DNA of 64,000 nucleotides. Origin: Anaerolineae bacterium (GTDB lineage Bacteria; Chloroflexota; Anaerolineae; Aggregatilineales; Phototrophicaceae). Positions within the stretch are counted from its first letter, which is position 1. Every line of letters begins with the position of its first letter. Positions 51,595-60,000 of this stretch are shown here, one piece after another. The position numbers and the translations under genes are program-made. Location: the NCBI GenBank assembly GCA_022822305.1, contig JAJEBY010000016.1:248001-312000 (forward strand), given 5' to 3'. The notes under the pieces are model-generated. The model was not told where the DNA came from. It was given only the letters and a program-made list of their open reading frames with translations, and ran no database searches.

Positions 51595-52197
51595 CTACAC
51601 CTTCAGCAATTCTTCCAGCAATCCTTGTCCTTCGGATTGCAGCGATCGCCGCATGCGCTGGTGACCGAGTCGGACGCGACTCTCGGCGGTCTTTTGCGGG
51701 CAGCCCATCACTTCGGCAATTTCGCGATAGGTCAAACCCTGTCCATAACGCAGTACAATTGCCTCACGCAGCCGCGGGGATAATTCTGCCAGCGCTTGTT
51801 GTATCGATTCGGCGGCGTCTCGGCGAATGGCCGCGGTTTCCGGCGCTTCGGCATCCGGCGCCCGCAGCTCGAAACCCAGCCATTGCGATATGTCCACGGT
51901 CAAGAAGCGCTTGCGCCGATAGGTATTTCGGCAGCGGCTGACGGCAATGGTGTAGAGCCAGGTCTTGAGCGAGGCCTTGCCCGAATCGTAACGATGCAAA
52001 TTCTTGAAGGCATAAAGAAATGATTCTTGCAGAATATCTTCGGCATCTTGCTCGTTCATGAGGAGGCTGAAGCAGAGTCGATAAAGGCTCGCGGCGAAGC
52101 GGTCATAGAGTTCCGCGTAACCGGCCTGGTCGCCGGCGAGCGCTCGCCCGATGATTGCGTCTACCTCGGCTCTGCTGGTGGCTTGACTTAGGGTCAT
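51595..52197 (-). CDS. ECF-type sigma-70 factor
   Basis: 200-residue alternative sigma factor of the extracytoplasmic-function group. Region 2 spans LYDRFAASLYRLCFSLLMNE through DAEDILQESFLYAFKNLHRYD and the -10 recognition segment LKTWLYTIAVSRCRNTYRR. Region 4 includes LSPRLREAIVLRYGQGLTYREIAEVMGCP and the recognition helix KTAESRVRLGHQRMRRSL. Regions 1 and 3 are absent, as in ECFs. ATG 52197 is used; ATG 52227 is also in frame. It precedes the anti-sigma gene and lies inside the run of glycan membrane genes, suggesting it regulates them. Confidence 0.95.
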   Translation of the reverse strand: MTLSQATSRAEVDAIIGRALAGDQAGYAELYDRFAASLYRLCFSLLMNEQDAEDILQESFLYAFKNLHRYDSGKASLKTWLYTIAVSRCRNTYRRKRFLTVDISQWLGFELRAPDAEAPETAAIRRDAAESIQQALAELSPRLREAIVLRYGQGLTYREIAEVMGCPQKTAESRVRLGHQRMRRSLQSEGQGLLEELLKV

Positions 52198-52265
52198 GAC
52201 TGTAAACCTATTGGGGTTGGCAGGCATTGCAGGTTCTACACACCCGGGCGCGAACATCCTCAGAT

Positions 52266-54266
52266 TCAATTGCGAAGCGCGACGGCGCTTCCATCATAGA
52301 TATCTTGACGCAGCCACAATATTACCGCCTCTTCAATTGCTATGTTAGCGCGCAAGCCACGATGCGACCACCACGCGGGCAGCTGCCAGGGAGTCAACTC
52401 CAACAGCGAAATGTATCGCCGCAACACGAATCGCTGCCCAACATAGCTGCCGCCAAGATCGGGCGGGCTGCCGTCCGTGTCCGCCATGATGACGATCGGA
52501 TCGCCCTCGGCAACTGCCGTATCCCGGACAAATCGCGCGTTGGGAAAATCGCGCGCCAGCCACGCCAGCAAGCCATCTTCACGCAGCGCGCTCTCGTGGT
52601 CTTCGACAATGGTCAGATCCAGCAACGGGAATCCACGGCTCTCGCGATCGGCGATCTCGAACAAGGTTTGACGCAGCAACTGCGCGTCTTCGGTTATGGC
52701 GGGTCGCATCCACAAAGACGCCGGCCGGTTGGCGTTGGCAACGCCGGCGTTCCAGGCGCCGCCTAAACCCGAGAGCAGAAGCAGCCACATGAATCCGAGA
52801 CCGATGCCTTGCAGGCAGGCGCCGGCGCCCCAAAGGTTTGAGCAAACCAGGCAAAGCAGAGCGGCTACGATGCCGCTAGTGAGCAAGAGGCCGATACCCT
52901 GCGCCAATCGTGGATAAGATGCCACGGACATGCGTTCCAATACATCGGCGGGGCCGGCGCCGGCTGGCACGTCAAGCAGCGCCCGGGCAACGGTCAAAAA
53001 ATGCGTCGACGCGACCAAAAGCAGCAGTAACACAACCGCGGACATGGCCCATTTGACCCACCAATAGTGCGTGGTATAGATGTCGTGTCCGATTTCGTCA
53101 TCGAGGTCTTCGCCAGCCGACCAGAGCGCCGCGACCCGACGATTGATCATCAGCTGTGTGATGCCGTAGCTCGCCAATAGGGTCAAGGGGAAGACAGCCC
53201 ACATAGCGTCGGCCGCTTTCGCGCCGGGATAGAGCAGTAAACCCAGGATCGACATGCCAGCCCAGGCGGCTGCAAAGCGATCAACATAACTGACCGCGCC
53301 ATGTCGCCAGAGCAGCCATGAGCCGCCAAGCGCAAAGACGATCAGCAGCGGCTCGTAGGTCAGCAAGGCGATGAAGCCGATCCGCAAACCTTCCGGCGCC
53401 ACCGGCGCTGTCCAGCTGGCGACGAAGGCATCTATCAGCGCGCCAACGGTGCGCAAGCCGCCGGGATTCAACATACCTGCGGTTGCAATCAGCGCGAGTA
53501 CAGCAAACGGCACGAAGGCCACTTTCGCGACGGGGAAGGCATTCAGGCGCTTCAGCGACATCTGCAGAATATCGTCACCGGACAAATCAAGCCGTTGCGG
53601 GGCGCTCAAAGCCGTGCGCCATACGGCCAGCCAGCCGGCGGCTAACAGGATCACAAAGAGCGGAATGCCGGACGGACTGGACAACAGCAGCATCAGGGTG
53701 ACGAAGGCGCTCGCCCACATCGCATCGGATACGCTGTGTGAATACCAGAATCGGCGAATCATCCAAATGGACAAGACGGTGAAGAGCATCATCCAGATGG
53801 CGCCATCGGCCAGGCGCGCGGTCAGAATCGGCAGCGTCAGCGCGGACAGCAGAGCCGACCAGACGAAGGTGCGGGTTATGCCCAGGGTATCGCGGAACAA
53901 CAAGGGCGTGAGGCAGAGCGCGACGCCGGCAAGCGCCGAGGCGATGCGCGCGGAAAACTCGCTGGCGCCAAGCGTAGAAAATGTCGCGAGCTGACTGAGA
54001 TAGGTCAGCGGACTTGGCGCGACCGCATAGCTGCCGGGCGCGTCGTTGTTGACGGTATGCCAGGCATGCAGCGACTGCCGCGCCTCGTCATCGCTCAGCG
54101 GCGCCTGATCCAGAGCGGCAACGCGCAGCACAAGCGCCAAAACTGCCAAGCCGATATAGGCCAACCACTCGGCGGATATCGTCTGCGCGTGGCCGGCGGC
54201 GCCAATCCTGGCTGCGCTCTCGCCGGATTCCACAGTCGTGGCGGCGCCAATGCCAGCTGCCATCAT
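52266..54266 (-). CDS. GT-C fold membrane glycosyltransferase-like protein
   Basis: About 666 residues, polytopic. The first outer loop carries a DDE motif (LDQAPLSDDEARQSLHAW) directly after the first span, the position of the catalytic acid in GT-C/PMT/ArnT enzymes. It is followed by LTYLSQLATFSTLGASEFSARI, the usual next helix. About ten further spans follow, with a soluble loop containing a predicted catalytic-site-like YTTHYWWVKW, and an outer C-terminal domain of about 150 residues (IADRESRGFPLLDLTIVEDH and onwards). Substrate unknown; a polyprenyl-phosphate sugar donor is inferred from the fold. ATG 54266 is taken because the longer GTG form at 54356 overlaps the upstream gene. Confidence 0.82.
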   Translation of the reverse strand: MMAAGIGAATTVESGESAARIGAAGHAQTISAEWLAYIGLAVLALVLRVAALDQAPLSDDEARQSLHAWHTVNNDAPGSYAVAPSPLTYLSQLATFSTLGASEFSARIASALAGVALCLTPLLFRDTLGITRTFVWSALLSALTLPILTARLADGAIWMMLFTVLSIWMIRRFWYSHSVSDAMWASAFVTLMLLLSSPSGIPLFVILLAAGWLAVWRTALSAPQRLDLSGDDILQMSLKRLNAFPVAKVAFVPFAVLALIATAGMLNPGGLRTVGALIDAFVASWTAPVAPEGLRIGFIALLTYEPLLIVFALGGSWLLWRHGAVSYVDRFAAAWAGMSILGLLLYPGAKAADAMWAVFPLTLLASYGITQLMINRRVAALWSAGEDLDDEIGHDIYTTHYWWVKWAMSAVVLLLLLVASTHFLTVARALLDVPAGAGPADVLERMSVASYPRLAQGIGLLLTSGIVAALLCLVCSNLWGAGACLQGIGLGFMWLLLLSGLGGAWNAGVANANRPASLWMRPAITEDAQLLRQTLFEIADRESRGFPLLDLTIVEDHESALREDGLLAWLARDFPNARFVRDTAVAEGDPIVIMADTDGSPPDLGGSYVGQRFVLRRYISLLELTPWQLPAWWSHRGLRANIAIEEAVILWLRQDIYDGSAVALRN

Positions 54267-54304
54267 TTGAGCCTGACCCAAAGCGCAATTGTCATCGCAG
54301 CCGC

Positions 54305-57049
54305 CTAGGCGTCCTGTCGCCGCGTCGCGTAGATTCGCGATGCGCCGGCTTCGCACACAATCGGTAGATGATCCAGAAAGAGCTCCTCACCGACATCGCC
54401 AAATTGCGAGCGTTCTGTCGATCCGAAAAGTATGTAATCGATCCCGTATTTGTCGATGATGTCATTGACCTGGTTCATATCGACGGCGGTGTAGAGCGCG
54501 TGCATATCTTGTTCTCGCGTGCCGGCAATCTCGCCATAAGTTGGTCCGCGCCATTGCCGCTCGTGATTCGCCCAGCCCAGCACGATGGGAATGCCGGTCA
54601 AGGCGCCGACCCGGCCATAAGCTGCGTTGTAGGCATCGCGCACGGCCTCACTGACGACGGCATCTGCGCGGCCCACGCTTGTGCGAAGGCAGTCGATAAC
54701 CTCGCGGTCGCGCGGATTCGCGTAACTGCTCCATCCATCAAGCGTCAGTGGTTTCAGGATTGTTATGCCATCTCCCTGGTTTTCAACAATGCCGCTGCTG
54801 TATGCTTGAATGATAGAGGACTGACCAGCGTCGTTCAAGCGACCGTCGGAATATAGGATCGTTTCGGCTTCCACGACGACGCCCGCCGCCACGTGTCGTA
54901 CCGGATTCTCCCAGTCCGGCGGCGGGAAATAGACGTTGTTCGCTGCGTGTCTGCCGGTCTCAATAATCGCCCGATGATTGATGCCCAAGGCCGTATACAA
55001 CAAGCCCGCCAGCAGCGAAATCGCGAATGCCAGGGCGAAGATCAGCCGCAGCCCGGCGCGCGGTCGCAGAACCTCCCGATCGAACAGAATGCTGTAAACG
55101 GCGTACGAGACGGCGATGCTCCACAGCGTCCAGGCCTGATAGTAGAATTTGAAAACCGTGTTGATGCGTCCGCCGAAATTGTCGCGCAAATAGACAAATT
55201 CGGGAACCAGCGTCAAACACAATCCCATACCGATCAGAAGCAGCGCGAATCCGCCCGCCGGCGCATACGTGAGCTTTGGACTGATTTCTGCCGTCTGACC
55301 AAATGCAGTTGCGGTTGGAGGAAACAGCCGTCCGATGATTACCAAGAGGCCCAAAAGCAAAATGACCGTCGTCCAACCATACGAAACATGCCGACTCAGC
55401 ACTTGCGCGAGACCGGGGCCCAAGCCGCCGGCGACCTCCAATAGGCGCGAAACCGGCGAAAGATGGGGCGGCGCGGCGGCGCCGATCAGTGTCAGCAACA
55501 GCAGCAGCAGCGACAAACCTGCAACAATGACGCCGACCGTTTTCCCGGCCAGGCGCCAGTTCTGTCGTGCGGCCTTTCGGCCACGCCAGGATTCGACAGC
55601 GAGATATGCTGCCAGCACGATCAGCAAGGGACCGAATACGATAAAGAATCGCTGAATTGCTGTGGGATGTGCCAGGTTGGGCAGGAGTCCGCCGGCTTGC
55701 GAACGGAAGCCGAGGGCATAGGGCATATACGTCACCAGCGCCACGGCCGCGATTTTCAATCCAAACAGCGCCAGTTGGGCGATGTCCGCGACATGCAGCC
55801 GCCCGCGGTTGTTCAGCAGCAGCCTGCGCAGTCCCTCGGCGCCGATGAGTCCCAGAAAATAGATGGGACCGTCCCAGGCGTTGAGGAAGGCAATTCCACC
55901 GACGGCAAGGCCATAGAATAGGATCTCCTCGGTCTGTGGCCGCCGATGAAGCAGAACGATGTTCAGCATCATGCCTATGATCATGATCGTGAAGGGCAGG
56001 GCCAAGACGTGCGGGTGATTATCGGCCAACAGAAAACTGAAGGCGGGAAATTCGGCTATCGGCTGCGGCGATCCCAGGCTGTTATCGAGATTGTAATCGG
56101 TCAGCACGCGGCTGGCGCGCCACCACCACCAGTGATCCCAGACCGCAGTATCCGTCGCCAGGGTCACGGACTGATCCTGCGCATAGGCGCTATCGGTGAA
56201 ATTCGAGCGCTGGTTTGTGCCCCAAAAGTCGAGATAGGATTCCGGCACGGCTCGGGCTTCATAGGGGATTTCGATCAACGCCAGCTGAAAATTGCCCACC
56301 AATGTCATCAGGAGCATGGCCACCAGGCCGCTGCCAAGCGCGGTCCAGACCGGCGATCTATTGCGTGACTGGGAATTGCGGCGCTGGAAGGCGCGCGATC
56401 GCACGAGATTGCAGCCGACGCCGAATGCGACCACGCCCGTGAGCGCGAATTGAGAAGCGCTGGTCAAATTGAAGGCGATGGTACTGGTGATGCCAGTCAT
56501 CATCGACAGCATCGACGATATCACATAGCCCAGATAGTAATAACTGATGGCGAAACCGGACATCCAGGGATCCTGCGGCGGGAAGGAAGGGCTGCGCTGC
56601 ACGGCGCTCATGAACGCCAGTTCCATGGGTTTTTCCGTTTCCACAAGCCCGTTCTGATGCGCGCGGTAAATCGCCCAGCCCAGAAAAAGCGCCGCGAACA
56701 GGATCTCAGTGACCAAGGCGAAGCGCCAGTTTTCCCGCCACCAGGCTGCCAGTTCGTCACGAGAAGCGCGTCTGGCGAGGAAGATCAAGCTGCCAATGAG
56801 TACCAGCATCCAGGTCAAGATGATGTTTCCGCGAGCGTTGTCGAAGAATCCGTAACTCGCCAGCAGCCAGTAGACGGTGGCAATCAGCAGCAGCCCAACC
56901 GTGCGCGCAAGGGAATATCCTTTGTCCGGCAGACCGCCCAACAGGCGATGGCAGAGCGGGAAGACGGCGAGACCCGCCAAGGTAATCCAGAGCCACCAGG
57001 CCAATAGCAGGTGGCCTTCGCGAGCGAGCCATTCCAGCAGCAATGTCAC
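54305..57049 (-). CDS. DUF2298 (chlor_Arch_YYY) membrane protein
   Basis: A 914-residue polytopic protein of the DUF2298 family, known from Chloroflexota and archaea and without proven activity. Hallmarks: ETEKPMELAFMSAVQRS then FPPQDPWMSGFAISYYYLGY (the YYY motif); WWWWRASRVL; IAEFPAFSFLLADNHPHVLA with the D-x-H-x-H cluster; FLNAWDGPIYFLGLIG; NTVFKFYYQAWTLWSIAV. An outer C-terminal domain contains VLGWANHERQWRG and ends with DKYGIDYILFGSTER. The acidic first-loop motif suggests a GT-C-like enzyme. GTG 57049 overlaps the upstream stop by four bases (GTGA), so it is coupled to the giant fusion gene. Confidence 0.88.
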   Translation of the reverse strand: MTLLLEWLAREGHLLLAWWLWITLAGLAVFPLCHRLLGGLPDKGYSLARTVGLLLIATVYWLLASYGFFDNARGNIILTWMLVLIGSLIFLARRASRDELAAWWRENWRFALVTEILFAALFLGWAIYRAHQNGLVETEKPMELAFMSAVQRSPSFPPQDPWMSGFAISYYYLGYVISSMLSMMTGITSTIAFNLTSASQFALTGVVAFGVGCNLVRSRAFQRRNSQSRNRSPVWTALGSGLVAMLLMTLVGNFQLALIEIPYEARAVPESYLDFWGTNQRSNFTDSAYAQDQSVTLATDTAVWDHWWWWRASRVLTDYNLDNSLGSPQPIAEFPAFSFLLADNHPHVLALPFTIMIIGMMLNIVLLHRRPQTEEILFYGLAVGGIAFLNAWDGPIYFLGLIGAEGLRRLLLNNRGRLHVADIAQLALFGLKIAAVALVTYMPYALGFRSQAGGLLPNLAHPTAIQRFFIVFGPLLIVLAAYLAVESWRGRKAARQNWRLAGKTVGVIVAGLSLLLLLLTLIGAAAPPHLSPVSRLLEVAGGLGPGLAQVLSRHVSYGWTTVILLLGLLVIIGRLFPPTATAFGQTAEISPKLTYAPAGGFALLLIGMGLCLTLVPEFVYLRDNFGGRINTVFKFYYQAWTLWSIAVSYAVYSILFDREVLRPRAGLRLIFALAFAISLLAGLLYTALGINHRAIIETGRHAANNVYFPPPDWENPVRHVAAGVVVEAETILYSDGRLNDAGQSSIIQAYSSGIVENQGDGITILKPLTLDGWSSYANPRDREVIDCLRTSVGRADAVVSEAVRDAYNAAYGRVGALTGIPIVLGWANHERQWRGPTYGEIAGTREQDMHALYTAVDMNQVNDIIDKYGIDYILFGSTERSQFGDVGEELFLDHLPIVCEAGASRIYATRRQDA

Positions 57050-60000
57050 TGATAGCGCTCCAGCAAGTATGTCCGCATGGCATCTTGGTTGACTTGATAG
57101 ATCAAGCCGCCGTCAACGGCATAGGCGATTGACAGCAATCCCTGTTCCACCATGCGATCGAGCTTATCCAAGCCCGCTTCGGTTGAGTGGACTTCTTCCA
57201 AACCGCTGCGGATAACATATTTGACATCGAAGTGATTGAGGATGTCCACGGCAACATCTATTTGCGGCGTGTCGTAAAATGTCCGAACGTTCTGTTCCCG
57301 CTGCTCGACCCAGCGCGGCAAGGGATGCAAGGCGCGCTGCTGCCGCTGGTGAAAGCTCCAGCCGACAACGGAGGGCAATCCCGTCGTGATAGAGATGCGT
57401 CCGTTCCATTGATATTCGCTGGGATAACGGCGGCCTTCCATGATTACTGGGGATCCGTCGACATTCTCCTGCAGCCAGCGAATCAACTGATGATCCACGC
57501 GGAGATCAATGACTTTGAAACGGCCTTTGTCGGGCGCGCTTTCGTGATGTACGGATTGCGTCATATAATCTAGGCCGTCCAGCGTCAGCGGCAGGTCCGG
57601 CGCCATGCGATCCAGCGAACGGGCGCGCGTGGCCACAATCGGGAAGGCGCCGGCCAGCACGAACAACAGGACGCAGGGCGCAGTCCACAGTAGACGCAGG
57701 CGGCTCGGCCAGCGATCCGCGGCGCGCCAAAGCGCGCTGAAGGCGGCGCCCCCGGCCACGCTAAACAGCAGCCAGACCTGAATATAGAACTTGAATACGG
57801 TATTCTGACGCCCGATATCGCCGCCAATGACGATGATCTCCACACCAAGTGTCATCGAAAGCGCCAGGCCGATTAGCGCGAGCAGGAAGCGCATGGCCCG
57901 CGACTGATCCGGGCGGAAAAACAAGACGGCGATCCAACTGACCAAGGGCAGCACGATGAGCGCGACTTGATAATGCGCCAGCGCCAGAATGACGGATAGC
58001 GCGAGAATCGCAAGCAGAGCGCCGCCGCTGAGCGTGACCGGTCTCATGCGGCCGCGCAATGCCGTTAACGGCGTCGATCTCAGCCAGGAAACCGTCTCCC
58101 AGGTCAAAAGCGAAACCACCAAAAACAGAAACAAGCCGTGGATATCGAGGTAGGCCCAGAGGGGCGTCTTTCCGCCCGACCACAGCTGAGCGCTGTTGTA
58201 TGTTGTCGCAAACCAGATCGTATAGGGAAGCGCAAATCCAAGGCTGAGTATCAGAAACCCGCCGACCGTGCCGCACAGGTCGAGGGCGGAGGCGCGGACA
58301 AGCAAGTGGCGACAAGCAATCCACAGCAATACCAGACCGATGCCCAGCATTGATACGCTGCGAAGAATGCCAATGGCGCGTTCCGGCGACCATCCAGACT
58401 CATAATAGGCGGGACTCGCTTGCGCGAGCAGGGCGGTACAGATGGCCGCGACGATGAGCATTACAGCCAGCAGCGATCCGTAAAATCGAAAGTCAATCCC
58501 GCCGCGAAAGGTTGGCCGCCAGCGAATCCACCAGCAGTATCCCAGACCAATCACGACGAACAGGGTCATTGACGGCCAATCCCAGGTATTGGTCGCGCGC
58601 ATGACGCCGACGGTAAGCCCGGCCAACGCCAGCGCCAGAAATCGCTCCAAGGGCGTGCGCTGATCGTTGCCTGTATGCGCCAGCGCGTTAAAGACGATGG
58701 CGACTGTCAGGAGAATCAGCGGCATATTAATCATGTGTGCGTGTAGATCGCCGTAGAGAAAGGTGAAGTAGGGCATCTCGGTGATGGCGTTGCCGCGCAC
58801 GCCGGGCGTTTCCGCCAAGACGCGCGACGGCCCCCAATACCAGCGGTCGCTTCCCAGGCGCAGCGATTCTCCGGCGAGCAATCGCCCGGCGCCTCGAACG
58901 ATGCCACCGACCAACGACGCCGAGTTGTGAATCTCGTAGCGCAGATTGTCAACCAGGTTGGATTGTGCTGCTCGCTCCGTCAACTGAGCGCGCGTATCGG
59001 CATCGACATCCAAACCGTGCTGGTCTCGATAATCTTCGATTAGATAGGTGACGAGTCCCTCCGGCGTACGATATCCGCCCAGCTCGGCCACGCCTTTGCC
59101 CAATACCCTGACCGTATCCAGATTGCCCAGCACGACGCACATCAGCAGCGCCATGATGCCCGCCAGCCAGGGATTGCCCAGGCGCCGTGGCGAGCGCGCG
59201 TTGGTAGTTTTGCTGTCGGGCTCGCGTCTGTACCAGCGCGATACGATATTGAACGCGGCGGAAAAAGCGCCGGAACCGGTCAGCGAAAACAGGGTCGGAA
59301 TCATCAAGTTGTAGGCGAATGAGGGCACGATCCCGAGCAGCAGGGCGGGCGCCCCGATCAGCACATAACCGAAGTAGTAGTAGTTGATGAATCCGCCGGC
59401 GAACCAGGGATCAATCGGCGGGAAAGTTGTGCTGCGCAGCACGCCGTTCAAGTAGGCGAAGTTCATCGGTTTTTCGCCGCCTTTGAAGGGATGCCATAGA
59501 TCGGGATTGGTCAGGCGCACGGCGATCATGAATAAGAATGCCAGCAGCGCGATGAGCTCCATCCAGGCCAGTCGCCGCCAGTTTTCGCGCAGGAATGCCG
59601 ATAGCGCGTCGCGATTGCGATAGGCCATGAACCCGCTGGCAAGGACTAGCAGAAACAGGAGAAGCAACAGGCCGGCTTGAGACCAAAGCGGCGCCTTCAG
59701 GGTCGAGGCGGCCCAGGCGAACCAGGCGACCAGCAGCAGACCAATCAGCTTGCTGAAGCCGTAGCCGCCATCCGCCATCTTGGGGAAAACGACAAATGCG
59801 AGTGGAAACGCTACCAATCCCAAGGTCATCAATAGCAGATACCAGAAAACCACGCCGAGGGCTTGATTTTGATTGGCGAGACTGCCGCTGAAGAAGCGCT
59901 CGGACCAGGCGCCGCCGGATGTTTGCGTCTCGTAATCGGATGCGGGAAAGGTCAGGGCGGTGGGCGCTGGATCCGCTCGATGTGAGGTCCAATACAAGAC